This document shows, piece by piece, positions 42,957 through 52,780 of a DNA stretch of 64,000 bases. The DNA comes from Nocardia nova SH22a. Its GTDB lineage: Bacteria; Actinomycetota; Actinomycetes; Mycobacteriales; Mycobacteriaceae. Every line of letters starts with the position of its first letter. The stretch's first letter is position 1. The DNA lies in contig NZ_CP006850.1 in the NCBI RefSeq assembly GCF_000523235.1, positions 434,001-498,000 on the forward strand, given 5' to 3'. Position numbers and translations under genes: made by a program. A model generated the notes under the pieces. The model made no database searches. It saw only the letters and a program-made list of their open reading frames with translations, and was not told where the DNA came from.

Positions 42957-43619
42957 ATGTCGGCCAACAACGGCGCTTCGGCTGGATCCGATACGGCATC
43001 TCTGGATGCCGCTGTCGTGGAGGCGCCCCCGATCGCCCTGAGCACCGGGCGGCCCTTCGATCAGGAGCGGGCCGAGGCGGCGGTGCGGGAGTTGCTGATC
43101 GCGGTCGGCGAGGATCCCGATCGTCCCGGTCTGCTCGACACTCCGGCGCGCGTCGCACGGGCCTATCGCGAGACCTTCGCGGGCCTGTACACGGAACCGG
43201 ATTCGGTACTGAACACGACCTTCGACGAGGGACATCAGGAATTGGTCCTGGTGCGCGACATTCCCATGTACTCGACCTGTGAGCACCATCTGGTGTCCTT
43301 CCACGGCGTCGCGCACGTGGGATACATCCCGGGGCCGCAGGGGCGGGTCACCGGCCTGTCCAAACTGGCCCGGCTGGTCGATCTGTACGCCAAGCGCCCG
43401 CAGGTGCAGGAGCGGCTGACCAGTCAGATCGCCGACGCGGTGATGCGGAAACTGGATCCGCGCGGCGCCATCGTCGTGATCGAGGCCGAACATCTGTGCA
43501 TGGCGATGCGCGGAATCCGCAAACCCGGCGCGAGCACCACGACCTCCGCGGTGCGCGGTCTGCTGCAGACCAACGCGTCCTCGCGTGCCGAGGCACTCGA
43601 CCTGATCCTGCGCAAATGA
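42957..43619 (+). CDS. folE: GTP cyclohydrolase I
   Basis: 220-residue enzyme making 7,8-dihydroneopterin triphosphate for folate. The zinc ligands STCEHH and HLCM are present, with HEL-VL and [13 protein letters not shown] as in the family. ATG 42957 is behind GGAGGAG. First gene of the folate operon (folE-folP-folB-folK-DUF3180). Confidence 0.97.
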   Translation: MSANNGASAGSDTASLDAAVVEAPPIALSTGRPFDQERAEAAVRELLIAVGEDPDRPGLLDTPARVARAYRETFAGLYTEPDSVLNTTFDEGHQELVLVRDIPMYSTCEHHLVSFHGVAHVGYIPGPQGRVTGLSKLARLVDLYAKRPQVQERLTSQIADAVMRKLDPRGAIVVIEAEHLCMAMRGIRKPGASTTTSAVRGLLQTNASSRAEALDLILRK

Positions 43620-43629
43620 GCGGTCGCCC

Positions 43630-44565
43630 ATGAGCGAATTGATCACACCGCGGGACGGGCGCTCGTGTGTCGTGATGGGCGTGGTGAACGTCACCAGCGA
43701 CTCCTTCTCCGATGGAGGTCGCTATCTGGATCCGGCACTGGCGATCGCGCACGGGGTGCGGCTGTACGAGGACGGCGCCGACATCATCGATGTGGGTGGT
43801 GAGTCGACGCGGCCCGGTGCGGTGCGGGTCGACCCGGAAACCGAAGCCGCGCGGGTGGTTCCGGTGATCCGCGGCTTGGTCGAGGCGGGCGTGCCGACCA
43901 GTGTGGACACGATGCGGGCGGCTGTCGCGGCCGCGGCGATCTCGGCCGGGGCGAGCGTCGTCAACGACGTCTCCGGTGGCCGGGCCGATGCCGAGATGGT
44001 GAAAGTCGTTGCCGCCGCCGAGATTCCGTGGATCCTGATGCATTGGCGCGCGAACGCCGAACATCGGCACACCGGTCCGGCCGAACATTACGACGACGTC
44101 GTCGGCGAGGTGCTGGCGGAACTGTCGGCCCAGGTGGATCTGGCGATGGCGGCCGGTGTGCATCCGAGTCGGCTGGTCCTGGATCCGGGGCTCGGATTCG
44201 CCAAGAACGCCGAGCACAACTGGGCCCTGCTCGGCGCCCTTCCGGAGTTGACCGCCCAGGGGCTGCCGATGCTGATCGGCGCGTCCCGCAAGCGCTTCCT
44301 GGGTTCGCTGCTGGCCGACGAGTCCGGCCCCCGCCCACCCGACGGCCGCGAGGTCGCCACCGCCACCATCTCCGCTCTGTCGGCCGCGCACGGGGCGTGG
44401 GGGGTGCGAGTGCACGATGTGCGCTCGTCGGTGGACGCCATCGTCGTCGCGGAGGCGTGGCGGCGAGCCGCCGATCAGGTGGAGCGGCGGGCCTCCGATC
44501 AAGTCGAGCGGCGGGCCGCCGATCGAACCGGGCAGGCCGTCGATCAGAGTCAGGGGCGCGAGTGA
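43630..44565 (+). CDS. folP: Dihydropteroate synthase
   Basis: 311-residue TIM-barrel enzyme joining pABA to the pterin; the sulfonamide target. [15 protein letters not shown], the GGESTRPG motif, and [12 protein letters not shown] are present. The C-terminus has a 24-base tandem repeat giving [16 protein letters not shown]. Its stop overlaps the folB GTG. FolP1 type (Rv3608c). Confidence 0.97.
   Translation: MSELITPRDGRSCVVMGVVNVTSDSFSDGGRYLDPALAIAHGVRLYEDGADIIDVGGESTRPGAVRVDPETEAARVVPVIRGLVEAGVPTSVDTMRAAVAAAAISAGASVVNDVSGGRADAEMVKVVAAAEIPWILMHWRANAEHRHTGPAEHYDDVVGEVLAELSAQVDLAMAAGVHPSRLVLDPGLGFAKNAEHNWALLGALPELTAQGLPMLIGASRKRFLGSLLADESGPRPPDGREVATATISALSAAHGAWGVRVHDVRSSVDAIVVAEAWRRAADQVERRASDQVERRAADRTGQAVDQSQGRE
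44472..44519 (+). repeat. 24-base tandem repeat in the folP tail
   Basis: Two near-identical units starting CGATCAGGTGGAGCGGCGGG and CGATCAAGTCGAGCGGCGGG, followed by a decayed third. They encode an 8-residue unit beyond the folded enzyme, so length variation is probably tolerated. Confidence 0.75.
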
Positions 44566-44936
44566 GTTCGGATCGCATCGAGTTGCGGGGCCTGCGCGCC
44601 TACGGCTATCACGGCTGCTTCGATTTCGAACGCCGCGACGGCCAGGAATTCGTCGTCGACCTCACCCTGTGGACGGATTTCGCCCGCGCGGCCGCGACCG
44701 ACGATCTGTCGGCCACCGTCGATTACGGTGAGCTGGCCCAACGCGCGGTCGCGATCATCACGGGCCCGCCCCGCAATCTGATCGAGACGGTCGCCGCCGA
44801 GATCGCCGACGAGATCATCCGGGACGACCGGGTATCCGCGGCCGAGGTGGTCGTGCACAAACCGTCCGCACCGATTCCGCACACCTTCGCCGATGTCCGG
44901 GTGGTCGCCACCCGTCGGCGGGAGGTGTCCGGATGA
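44562..44936 (+). CDS. folB: Dihydroneopterin aldolase
   Basis: 124-residue folate enzyme. [20 protein letters not shown] carries the conserved HGCF/E region; the Lys in [11 protein letters not shown] is catalytic. The GTG overlaps folP and the stop overlaps folK by ATGA. Confidence 0.96.
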   Translation: MSSDRIELRGLRAYGYHGCFDFERRDGQEFVVDLTLWTDFARAAATDDLSATVDYGELAQRAVAIITGPPRNLIETVAAEIADEIIRDDRVSAAEVVVHKPSAPIPHTFADVRVVATRRREVSG

Positions 44937-45469
44937 GTCGCGCGGTGTTGTCGATCGGGTCGAATCTGGGTGATCGGTTCGGCTATCTGCGCAGTGTGGT
45001 CGATGCCCTGGCACCCCGGCTGATCGCCGTATCGTCGGTGTACTCCACCCCGCCGTGGGGCGGGGTGCCGCAGGAGAACTACCTCAATGCCGTTGTGGTG
45101 GTGGAGGATCCGGCGTACGGTCCGCGCGATTGGCTCAGCAGCGGACAGGAACTGGAGCAGCGCGCCGAGCGGGTTCGTGAGGTTCGCTGGGGAGCCCGGA
45201 CATTGGATGTCGACGTGGTGTGGTGCGCCGAGCTTCGCCGCGACGGCGCCCATCCGGTCGTCAGCGCCGACCCCACCCTGACCCTGCCGCATCCGCAGGC
45301 CCACAACCGGGCGTTCGTCCTGGTGCCGTGGTCGGAGATCGAACCCGATGCCGTGCTCGAGGTGGAGGGGCGGTCGCGGCCGATCCGGGAACTGCTGGCC
45401 GAACTCGATCCCGGTGAGGTCGAGGGTGTGCGGATGACCGAACTGTCGTTGCGCGCGGCGGATCGATGA
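44933..45469 (+). CDS. folK: HPPK, 6-hydroxymethyl-7,8-dihydropterin pyrophosphokinase
   Basis: 178-residue kinase. [38 protein letters not shown] (magnesium Asp pair) and [15 protein letters not shown] are all standard. It follows folB by an ATGA overlap. The C-terminal extension after about residue 155 is variable. Confidence 0.97.
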   Translation: MSRAVLSIGSNLGDRFGYLRSVVDALAPRLIAVSSVYSTPPWGGVPQENYLNAVVVVEDPAYGPRDWLSSGQELEQRAERVREVRWGARTLDVDVVWCAELRRDGAHPVVSADPTLTLPHPQAHNRAFVLVPWSEIEPDAVLEVEGRSRPIRELLAELDPGEVEGVRMTELSLRAADR

Positions 45470-45482
45470 GCGGCGGCCGGTC

Positions 45483-45962
45483 ATGAACGTCATGCGACCG
45501 ACGAAGGTCCTGGATCTGCTCGCGAATGTCGCGATCGCGGCGGCGGTGGCGTGGGTCGCCACCCGCTGGGCGTATTCCAGCTTTCCGCCGATCACCGCGC
45601 TCGCCGCGGCCTCGCTGTATCCGGTGGCGGCGGTGGAGGCGGTGCTGGCCTTCATGATTCGTTCCCGCGTCGGGGACCACCGCATCGGTGACGGTCCGAA
45701 GCAGTTGCATCCGATCACCGCGGCCCGGGCGGTGGCGCTTGCCAAGGCGTCGGCACAGGTGGGCTCGCTGGCGGCGGGCGTGTGGCTGGGCTTCCTGATC
45801 TGGGTGTTTCCGCAACGCGGCACCATCCGCGCGGCGGCCTCGGACACCCCCGGCGCGATCGTCGGCCTGGTGGCCGGGCTGGTTCTCGTCGCGGCGGCGC
45901 TGTGGCTGGAGTATTGCTGTCGGGCGCCGCATGAACCCCCCGACGAACCCGCTACCTCATAG
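45483..45962 (+). CDS. DUF3180 membrane protein
   Basis: 159-residue protein (Rv3605c type) with four hydrophobic segments and RIGDGPKQLHPITAARAVALAKASA, the family signature. It starts at 45483, or possibly at ATG 45492. It closes the folate operon. The function is unknown. Confidence 0.88.
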   Translation: MNVMRPTKVLDLLANVAIAAAVAWVATRWAYSSFPPITALAAASLYPVAAVEAVLAFMIRSRVGDHRIGDGPKQLHPITAARAVALAKASAQVGSLAAGVWLGFLIWVFPQRGTIRAAASDTPGAIVGLVAGLVLVAAALWLEYCCRAPHEPPDEPATS

Positions 45963-46032
45963 CTAACAGCCTGGTCGGTTCATCTGAACCGCCTCCGAGC
46001 CGGATTCCGCTATTCGAGCTACCCTTGCGGGC

Positions 46033-47097
46033 ATGGTTTCACCCTCCCGTAGCAGTACTTCCTCGCGGCAGCGGGACAACGCGGGAAAAATAGTCGTCGG
46101 CGTATTAATTCTGCTCGGTCTGATTGCCAGTGTGTTTCTGATTTTCAGCAACAATGTGCAACTGGTCCGGGTCGGTCTGGTCGCTGCCCTGTGGGCCGCC
46201 GCGGTGGCCGCACTGGCCGCGACCCGCTATCGCCGGGATGCGGCCGTTGATCAAGCGAAGACCCGTGACCTGCAGAAGGTGTACGAGTTGCAGCTCGAAC
46301 GCGAGATCACCGCGCGCCGCGAATACGAACTCGGCGTCGAATCGCGGGTCCGGCGCGAAGTGGGCGCCGACGCGGCCGAGCTGGCGGCGTTGCGCGGTGA
46401 GCTCACGGTGTTGCGTGAAAGCCTCCAGCGACTGTTCGACGGCGACCTGTTGGTCGATCGACCGGCGCTGCGCGCCGAGGCGGTGCGGGTGCAGGAGCTC
46501 ACCCGTGCCACCGTGGCGAACGGTAGCTCGCAGGAAACCGACACCTGGGACGCGTGGAGTTCGCCGTCGGCGCCACTGCATGTGGTGTCTCCGGTCTTCG
46601 ATCCCGACCATCCCGAACCGCCGATGTTCGCCAGTCCTTACGACGATCCGGTGACGGCGGAGACGGCCGTCGTGACGGCCGAGCCGTCCGAGGCTGAGGA
46701 TGACTCGGATGCCGCGGAGTCGGCGCGGGATTCGTCGGAGGAGAAGTCGGCCGAGAAGTCGAAGGAGAAGGAGGCCGCGAGCGCGGCGGTGGATCCGAAG
46801 TCCGCCGATGCCGAGAAGGTGGACGCCGAGAAGGATTCCGCCGACACCGATCGGGCGCGGCCGTCCGCGGAGTCCGGCGAGAAGTCGGCGGAGAGTGAAG
46901 TCGTTGCGGAGCCGGCCGCCGCCGTTCCGGCATCGTCGGTGCCGAGGCTGGCGCCGGTTCAGCCCGCGGCGACCATGGGGACCGCGGGTTCGCGCCGTCG
47001 CCGTCACGCCGACGCCGATGCGAATCAGCCGGGCCGCAAGCTCACCGTCGCGGAGATCATGGCCAATCTGCAGTCGGAGCAGAACGGCGCGAAGTAG
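46033..47097 (+). CDS. DUF6779 membrane protein with acidic/Lys-rich tail
   Basis: 354-residue protein of the Rv3604c type. Two membrane helices (about 20-40 and 47-62) are followed by a coiled-coil-like helix (about 70-135) and a long disordered tail rich in Ser/Ala/Glu/Lys (SAEKSKEKEAAS). It probably lies mostly on the cytoplasmic side. Unknown role in envelope or division. Confidence 0.82.
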   Translation: MVSPSRSSTSSRQRDNAGKIVVGVLILLGLIASVFLIFSNNVQLVRVGLVAALWAAAVAALAATRYRRDAAVDQAKTRDLQKVYELQLEREITARREYELGVESRVRREVGADAAELAALRGELTVLRESLQRLFDGDLLVDRPALRAEAVRVQELTRATVANGSSQETDTWDAWSSPSAPLHVVSPVFDPDHPEPPMFASPYDDPVTAETAVVTAEPSEAEDDSDAAESARDSSEEKSAEKSKEKEAASAAVDPKSADAEKVDAEKDSADTDRARPSAESGEKSAESEVVAEPAAAVPASSVPRLAPVQPAATMGTAGSRRRRHADADANQPGRKLTVAEIMANLQSEQNGAK

Positions 47098-47172
47098 TCA
47101 CCTGAAACAGGTTGCATGTAACAGTAAGTATCGCTAACTTCGGTGTAGTAGTACGCGAAGGAGACACCGAAG

Positions 47173-48153
47173 ATGCTGTCCACTGCCGCCGACAAGACGC
47201 CGGTCGATTCCGAGTATCACGAGATCCTGCGCGGTCTGTCCGAGGGATCGGTCACCAAGAATTTCGACCCTTACCTCGATATCGATTGGGACTCACCGGA
47301 TTTCGCCATCGACCCGACCGATACCCGCTGGGTGATGCCGGAGGAGGATCCGCTCGGCCGTCATCCCTGGTACAAGGCCCAGCCGCTGGAACGGCAGATC
47401 GCGATGGGGATGTGGCGGCAGGCCGGTATCGCCAAGGTCGGCCTGGATTTCGAGCAGCTGCTCATTCGCGGCCTGATGCAGTATCTGGTCTCGGTGCCCA
47501 ACGGTGATCCGGAGTTCCGCTACGTCACGCACGAGGCTGCCGAAGAGTGCAACCACACGATGATGTTCCAGGAGATGATCAACCGCATCGGCGAGGATGT
47601 GGTCGGCATGGGCACCATCGACCGCAAGCTGACCATGATCATCTGGCCCGCGGTGAAGTACTTCCCGGAACTGTTCTTCACGATGATCCTCGGCGGCGAG
47701 GAGCCCATCGACCATCTGCAGAAGTCGCTGCTGCGCGCGGGCACCGACCTGCACCCGATGGTGCAGCGGGTGATGCAGATCCACGTGGCCGAGGAGGCCC
47801 GCCACATCTCCTTCGCCCACGAATACCTGCGCCGCAACGTCCCGGGCATGAACCCCGCCCTGAAATTCGCGCTGTCCCTGCTGTTCCCGACCGCGATGCG
47901 CATCATGCTCGACATGATCATGACCCCACCCCGCGAGTTCGTCGAGAAGTTCGACATCCCCGCCGAGGTCATGCGCGAGGCCTACTGGAGCAGCCCGAAA
48001 TCCCGCGCCACCGCCCGCGGCGTCTTCGGCGATGTTCGCGCATTGGCCACCACCAGCGGTCTGATGAACCCCGTGGCGAAAGTGGCGTGGCGCCTGCTGG
48101 GCATCGACGGCCCGGCGACCCGCTACCGCAGCGAACCAGTCCGCTCCGCCTGA
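47173..48153 (+). CDS. AurF-like diiron oxygenase
   Basis: 326-residue protein of the AurF/para-aminobenzoate N-oxygenase family. The metal motifs EAAEECNHTMMF and HVAEEARHISFAHEY supply Glu and His ligands of a diiron centre. The substrate is unknown; AurF oxidises aryl amines to nitro groups, but many actinobacterial homologues lack such pathways. It stands alone between DUF6779 and DUF2520 genes and is not in the M. tuberculosis order, so it is probably an insertion. Confidence 0.88.
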   Translation: MLSTAADKTPVDSEYHEILRGLSEGSVTKNFDPYLDIDWDSPDFAIDPTDTRWVMPEEDPLGRHPWYKAQPLERQIAMGMWRQAGIAKVGLDFEQLLIRGLMQYLVSVPNGDPEFRYVTHEAAEECNHTMMFQEMINRIGEDVVGMGTIDRKLTMIIWPAVKYFPELFFTMILGGEEPIDHLQKSLLRAGTDLHPMVQRVMQIHVAEEARHISFAHEYLRRNVPGMNPALKFALSLLFPTAMRIMLDMIMTPPREFVEKFDIPAEVMREAYWSSPKSRATARGVFGDVRALATTSGLMNPVAKVAWRLLGIDGPATRYRSEPVRSA

Positions 48154-48273
48154 CCCCCACTGAGGGAAATATCACCCACCCCCACCCTGTCCGCCCGCCC
48201 TCCCCCCACCTATTCTCGATTCGTAACGTCCGGTACCCGCTATGCGGGACTGGAACGACTTTTCGAGAGGACA

Positions 48274-49278
48274 ATGGTGACCTCTGAGTTTTCGCGGCCC
48301 GACGAGGCCGGATCATCGCGGCCCGCGGGTGCGAATGCGCGCGCGGGTCACCCGTCCGACGGTTCCGGTATCACCGATGGTGATCCCGCACCGGCGCGTC
48401 TGACGGTGGGCATCGTGTCCGCCGGCCGGGTGGGCTCGGCGCTGGGCGTGGCCTTGGAGCGGGCCGGACATGTGGTCTTCGGCGTCGCGGCCATTTCGGA
48501 CGCGTCGCGCCACCGCGCGCAAACCCGGTTGCCGGAGTCGCGGATCCTGCCCGTCGAGGAGATCGCCGCCCGCAGTGAGCTGCTGATTCTCGCCGTTCCG
48601 GACAGTGAGCTTCCGGGTCTGGTCGCGGGATTGGCGACCGCCGGTGTGGTGCGTCCGGGCACGATCGTCGCGCACACCTCGGGCGCCAACGGCGTCGCGG
48701 TGCTGGCGCCGCTGCGTGGCGTGCGTCCCCTGGCGATCCACCCGGCGATGACCTTCACCGGCCACGACGAGGACACCGCCCGCCTCGCCAATGCCTGTTT
48801 CGGAATCACGGCGGCCGACGAGATCGGGTACGCGATCGCGCAGTCGCTGGTGATCGAGATGGGCGGGGAACCGGTGCGGGTGGCGGAGGAGCAGCGCACG
48901 CTCTACCACGCCGCCCTCGCGCACGGAAGTAATCACCTGGTGACGCTGATCGTCGACGCGGTAGCAGCCTTGCGTGCCGCGCTGGACGGTCCGGGCCTGC
49001 TGGGACAGCCGACGGTCGACGATCAGCCGGGCGGCCTGGCCGAGCGCATGCTGGCGCCGCTGGCCTCGGCGGCGCTGGACAATGCGCTGCGCCGGGGACT
49101 TCCGGCGCTGACGGGCCCGGTGGCGCGCGGCGACACGGCCGCGGTGGCCGCCCATCTGACCGCCCTCGAAGCCGCCGATCCGGACCTCGCCGACGGTTAC
49201 CGCGCGATGTCGTTGCGGACGGCGCAGTTGACGGGGGCTGATCAGGAACTGATCGATGTACTGGAGGTGCGGCGGTGA
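48274..49278 (+). CDS. Rossmann/DUF2520 protein
   Basis: 334-residue protein of the Rv3603c type: [22 protein letters not shown] is an NAD(P)-binding Rossmann start, and the C-terminus (after about residue 175, [15 protein letters not shown]) is the DUF2520 helical domain, akin to ketopantoate-type reductases. Its GTGA overlap with panC and gene order suggest a role in pantothenate or CoA synthesis, possibly ketopantoate reduction; this is inferred. Confidence 0.85.
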   Translation: MVTSEFSRPDEAGSSRPAGANARAGHPSDGSGITDGDPAPARLTVGIVSAGRVGSALGVALERAGHVVFGVAAISDASRHRAQTRLPESRILPVEEIAARSELLILAVPDSELPGLVAGLATAGVVRPGTIVAHTSGANGVAVLAPLRGVRPLAIHPAMTFTGHDEDTARLANACFGITAADEIGYAIAQSLVIEMGGEPVRVAEEQRTLYHAALAHGSNHLVTLIVDAVAALRAALDGPGLLGQPTVDDQPGGLAERMLAPLASAALDNALRRGLPALTGPVARGDTAAVAAHLTALEAADPDLADGYRAMSLRTAQLTGADQELIDVLEVRR

Positions 49279-50210
49279 AGAAGTTGACTCCGGAGCAACT
49301 GCGTCAGCTGTACCGCCCGGGTGAGCTGACCGTGGTGCACGAACCGGCCGCGGTGTCGGCGGTGACCTCGGCCCTGCGGGCGGTGGGCCGCACGGTGGCG
49401 CTGGTGCCGACGATGGGTGCCCTGCATCAGGGGCATCTGGAGCTGGTGCGCCGGGCCAAGCGCACGAATCAGGTTGTCGTGGTGTCGATTTTCGTCAATC
49501 CGCTGCAGTTCGGCGAGAACGAGGATTTCGACACTTACCCCCGCACGCTGGACGCGGATGTGGCATTGCTGCGCGATGAGGGCGTGGCAATGGTGTTCGC
49601 GCCGAGTGTGGCGCAGATGTATCCGGAGGGTCCGCGGACCTCGGTGCATCCGGGCCCGCTGGGTGCGGAACTGGAGGGTGCGAGCCGCCCGACCCATTTC
49701 GCCGGGATGCTGACGGTGGTGGCGAAACTGCTGCAGATCGTCCAACCGCACGAGGCGTTCTTCGGTGAGAAGGACTATCAGCAGCTGACATTGATCCGGC
49801 AGATGGTGCGGGATCTGAATTTCGATTCCGAAATCATCCCGGTGGCGACGGTCCGCGAGACCGACGGCCTGGCGCTGTCCTCGCGCAACCGATACCTCGA
49901 CGATGCCCAGCGCGAACTGGCGATCACGTTGTCGGCGGCCCTGGTGGCGGGTCGGCACGCGGGCGGCCTGGGCCCCGAGGCGGTATTGGCCGCCGCCCGA
50001 TCGGTATTCGACAGCGCACCCGATGTGGACGTCGACTATCTGGAGCTGCGCGGCGCCGATCTGGGACCGATTCCGGGCAGCGGCAACGCCCGCCTGCTGG
50101 TGGCCGCCCGCATCGGCAAGACCCGCCTGATCGACAACATGGCTGTCACCGTCGCGGCAGCCGACGGAACTTCTGCTCTCCCCGCCCAGCCTGCCCAGGC
50201 CGACGCATAG
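49275..50210 (+). CDS. panC: Pantothenate synthetase
   Basis: 311-residue enzyme joining pantoate and beta-alanine with [12 protein letters not shown] is the HIGH-like motif, and [15 protein letters not shown] and [16 protein letters not shown] are conserved. GTG start overlapping the DUF2520 gene. It is followed 14 bases later by panD. Confidence 0.97.
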   Translation: MKKLTPEQLRQLYRPGELTVVHEPAAVSAVTSALRAVGRTVALVPTMGALHQGHLELVRRAKRTNQVVVVSIFVNPLQFGENEDFDTYPRTLDADVALLRDEGVAMVFAPSVAQMYPEGPRTSVHPGPLGAELEGASRPTHFAGMLTVVAKLLQIVQPHEAFFGEKDYQQLTLIRQMVRDLNFDSEIIPVATVRETDGLALSSRNRYLDDAQRELAITLSAALVAGRHAGGLGPEAVLAAARSVFDSAPDVDVDYLELRGADLGPIPGSGNARLLVAARIGKTRLIDNMAVTVAAADGTSALPAQPAQADA

Positions 50211-50224
50211 GAAAGGCGACCACG

Positions 50225-50644
50225 ATGTTGCGCACCATGATGAAGTCCAAGATCCACCGCGCCACGGTGACTCACGCCGATCTGCACTATGTGGGCTCGG
50301 TGACCGTGGATCCGGATCTGATGGACGCCGCGGATCTGCTCGAGGGTGAGCAGGTCTGCATCGTCGATATCGACAACGGCGCCCGCCTGGAGACCTATGT
50401 GATCGCCGGTGAGCGCGGCTCGGGTGTGATCGGAATCAACGGCGCGGCAGCGCATCTGGTGAATCCGGGCGATCTGGTGATCCTGATCGCCTACGCCATG
50501 ATGGACGAGGCCGAGCTGCGCGAGTACCAGCCGCGGGTGGTCTTCGTGGACGATCGCAACCGCCCGGTCGAGCTGGGCGCGGATCCGGCCCATGCCCCGG
50601 AGGGCTCCGGCCTGACCTCGCCGCGCTCGCTGACCTTCGCCTGA
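50225..50644 (+). CDS. panD: Aspartate 1-decarboxylase
   Basis: 139-residue pyruvoyl enzyme making beta-alanine. The self-cleavage Gly24-Ser25 lies in [16 protein letters not shown]. The C-terminus (after about 115) is a flexible Pro/Ser tail, the region in which pyrazinamide-related changes are known in mycobacterial PanD. It is between panC and coaX. Confidence 0.97.
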   Translation: MLRTMMKSKIHRATVTHADLHYVGSVTVDPDLMDAADLLEGEQVCIVDIDNGARLETYVIAGERGSGVIGINGAAAHLVNPGDLVILIAYAMMDEAELREYQPRVVFVDDRNRPVELGADPAHAPEGSGLTSPRSLTFA

Positions 50645-50661
50645 GCCGCGGGCCACCGAGG

Positions 50662-51456
50662 ATGCTGCTGACGATCGACGTCCGCAACACCAGTATCGAG
50701 ATCGGCCTGTTCTCGGGGAACGGGTCGCACGCGGAACTGGCACATACCTGGCGGGTGCACACCAACCCGCTGCTCACCGCCGACGAATTCGCCATGCAGG
50801 TGCGCGGCCTGGTGGGTGATCGGCTGGATCAGGTGATCGGTGTGTCGGCGCTGTCCACGGTGCCGCCGGTGCTGCGCGAACTGCGGGCGATGCTGGAGCG
50901 GTACTGGTCGCATGTGCCGCACGTTCTCGTGGAACCCGGTGTGCGAACAGGGATTCCGCTGTTGGTGGACAATCCCAAAGAGGTCGGCGCCGACCGGATC
51001 GTGAACTGCCTCGCCGCCTATCACCGGTTCGATTCACCGGCGATCGTGGTCGATTTCGGCACCGCCATCTGTGTCGATCTGGTGTCGGCGAAGGGCGAAT
51101 TCCTCGGCGGCACAATCGCTCCCGGTGTGGAGATCTCCACCGAGGCGCTCGTGGCCCGCAGTGCGCTGCGGCGCGCTGAACTCACCCGGCCGCGGTCGGT
51201 GGTGGGCAAGAACAGCATGGAGTGCATGCAGTCCGGTGCGGTGTTCGGATTCGCCGGTCTGGTGGACGGCCTGATCGACCGGATCCGCGACGAACTCGAC
51301 GCCTTCGCCGGTGACGATGTCTCGGTGGTCGCCACCGGCCCGACCGCGCCGCTGATCGTGCCGGAATCGGAGACGATCGATCATCACGAGCCGCATCTGA
51401 CCCTGGACGGTCTGCGCCTGGTGTACGAGCGCAACCAGCAGCGCCGCCGTCCATGA
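50662..51456 (+). CDS. coaX: Type III pantothenate kinase
   Basis: 264-residue ASKHA-fold kinase for the first CoA step. The phosphate motif is [12 protein letters not shown], with Arg where Gly is usual. [28 protein letters not shown] and [11 protein letters not shown] follow. Last gene of the pantothenate operon. Confidence 0.95.
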   Translation: MLLTIDVRNTSIEIGLFSGNGSHAELAHTWRVHTNPLLTADEFAMQVRGLVGDRLDQVIGVSALSTVPPVLRELRAMLERYWSHVPHVLVEPGVRTGIPLLVDNPKEVGADRIVNCLAAYHRFDSPAIVVDFGTAICVDLVSAKGEFLGGTIAPGVEISTEALVARSALRRAELTRPRSVVGKNSMECMQSGAVFGFAGLVDGLIDRIRDELDAFAGDDVSVVATGPTAPLIVPESETIDHHEPHLTLDGLRLVYERNQQRRRP

Positions 51457-51487
51457 CCGGCCGGTTGTGTGGTGACGCACACCGCGG

Positions 51488-51515
51488 TTGCGCGGCGGGA
51501 ACGCCCTGCTAAACT
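51488..51515 (+). promoter_or_regulatory. Promoter of the Cys-leader/cysteine dioxygenase operon
   Basis: TTGCGC, 16 bases, then TAAACT at 51510-51515. The leader GTG begins 8 bases after the -10 element, the right distance for transcription to start at the GTG itself (leaderless). The -35 is weak. Confidence 0.55.
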
Positions 51516-51522
51516 TCGACTC

Positions 51523-51564
51523 GTGACTTTCCGCGTGAGCACCCAGGAGTGTTGTCGAGGCTGA
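51523..51564 (+). CDS. Leaderless 13-residue leader peptide with Cys-Cys
   Basis: The ORF reads VTFRVSTQECCRG then TGA, starting GTG. It has no ribosome site and lies 7 bases after a -10 box, as in leaderless genes. Tandem TGT-TGT codons at 51550-51555 are followed by Arg, Gly and stop. Poly-cysteine leaderless short ORFs that sense cysteine supply have been described upstream of sulfur genes in mycobacteria; this one fits that class. The peptide itself probably has no function. Confidence 0.75.
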   Translation: MTFRVSTQECCRG

Positions 51565-51629
51565 TTCGCCTCGGCTGATGTTCGAGGCTGCGTACCCGCC
51601 CTCGATCATCCGCAACTCCTGGAGCCTCG
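51556..51629 (+). promoter_or_regulatory. Four-segment attenuator with SD sequestration
   Basis: Segment 1 CGAGGC (51556-51561, the last leader codons), segment 2 GCCTCG (51568-51573), segment 3 CGAGGCT (51583-51589), segment 4 AGCCTCG (51623-51629). Pairs 1:2 or 2:3 and 3:4 are mutually exclusive. Segment 4 overlaps the ribosome site GGAG (51621-51624) of the gene at 51633. A ribosome stalled on the Cys codons would cover segment 1, let 2:3 form and free the site. Confidence 0.65.
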
Positions 51630-51632
51630 CTC

Positions 51633-52286
51633 ATGCGTTCCTCTGTTATCAACGCCGCTGCCACCTCGACAGGTGAGTCCGCTCGTCACCGTTCGGGCCA
51701 GCTTCCCCCGGTTCGTACCGGTAGCGCCCTCGCCGCGGAACTGGCCGAGCGTTCGGTCTCACCCGCATTGCCCACCCGCCTGCGCCCGGCCGATCTGCTG
51801 CGGCTCACCGACGAGGGCGCGGAGGACGTGCTGGCCGGTCGGTTCGACCACCTGCTGCCGTCCAGTGGTGTGTGGCCGACCGAAAACCGCTGGGCGGTAA
51901 GGCTTCTCGCCGACGACGAGGTCGATGTCTGGCTCATCAGCTGGGTTCCGGACAAGTACACCGAACTGCACGATCACGCCGGATCGCTCGGCGCGCTGAC
52001 GGTGCTCAGCGGTGCGCTGTCGGAATTCCGCTGGAATGGAAAGGAATTGCGCCAGCGCACCCTTTCCGCCGGTGATCAGGCTTCTTTCCCGCTCGGCTGG
52101 GTGCACGACGTGGTGCGTGCTCCCGACCAATTCGCGGGCGTTCCCGAACCGTCGAATCCGACATTGTCGGTGCACGCCTATTCACCACCCTTATCTGCCA
52201 TGTCCTATTACGAGGTGACCGGGCACGGGACGCTGCGGCGCACCCGCTCCGTGCTCACCGATCAGCCCGAAGGCGATGTGAAATGA
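51633..52286 (+). CDS. Cysteine dioxygenase family (cupin) protein
   Basis: 217-residue cupin of the CDO type I group. The metal motif is TELHDHAGSLGALTVL (His113, His115), with a further His in LGWVHDVV, and SVHAYSPPLSAMSYY near the end. CDO oxidises cysteine to its sulfinate; bacterial relatives may prefer other thiols. The first 45 residues are poorly conserved. It overlaps the rhodanese gene by ATGA. Expression is likely controlled by the Cys-leader attenuator. An identical pairing with rhodanese is common in actinobacteria. Confidence 0.9.
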   Translation: MRSSVINAAATSTGESARHRSGQLPPVRTGSALAAELAERSVSPALPTRLRPADLLRLTDEGAEDVLAGRFDHLLPSSGVWPTENRWAVRLLADDEVDVWLISWVPDKYTELHDHAGSLGALTVLSGALSEFRWNGKELRQRTLSAGDQASFPLGWVHDVVRAPDQFAGVPEPSNPTLSVHAYSPPLSAMSYYEVTGHGTLRRTRSVLTDQPEGDVK

Positions 52287-52714
52287 CGCACATGACCATC
52301 ACCGGCATGTTGGACGCGGCTCGTGCGCAGCTGAAACGCATGTACGCGTTCGAATTGCCGGAGGCCGTCGCGCGCGGCGCCCTGCTGGTCGATATCCGCC
52401 CGCAGGCCCAGCGGGTCCGGGAGGGCACGCTGCCGGGCGCGCTGGTCGTCGAACGCAATGTGCTGGAGTGGCGGCTCGACCCGACCAGCTCCGCGCGGCT
52501 GGCCCTGGCCACCGACCACGATCGGGAGTGGGTGGTGGTCTGCTCGGAGGGATACACCTCGAGTCTGGCCGCGGCGTCCCTGCAGCAATTGGGGCTGCAC
52601 CGGGCCACCGATCTGGTCGGTGGCTATCAGGCGGTGAAGGCCGCGGGACTGCTGTCGGTGGCCGCGGGGGCACCGCATCTGGCCGGTGAGATCAGCGCCC
52701 TGGTGTCGCTGTAA
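52283..52714 (+). CDS. Rhodanese-like sulfurtransferase
   Basis: 143-residue single rhodanese domain: LLVDIRPQAQRVREGTLPGA and the active loop VVCSEGYTSS with Cys87. It probably moves sulfane sulfur from or to the thiol dioxygenase product line; the coupling to the CDO gene by ATGA overlap supports a joint role in thiol catabolism or sulfur recycling. Confidence 0.93.
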   Translation: MTHMTITGMLDAARAQLKRMYAFELPEAVARGALLVDIRPQAQRVREGTLPGALVVERNVLEWRLDPTSSARLALATDHDREWVVVCSEGYTSSLAAASLQQLGLHRATDLVGGYQAVKAAGLLSVAAGAPHLAGEISALVSL

Positions 52715-52780
52715 TCGCGCCGGTGAACGGGGGTCGGGGGCACGAAGAACGATTTCCGGAGCACGATAGGGTAGTTCGCT

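Noticed and set aside
40311..43694. 1127-codon minus-strand open frame across ftsH and folE
   Set aside because: Antisense shadow caused by high third-position GC; ftsH and folE are certain on the plus strand.
48229..48252. Small hairpin CCCGC-TAT-GCGGG before the DUF2520 gene
   Set aside because: Short arms, common in GC-rich DNA, no alternative pairing or known motif.
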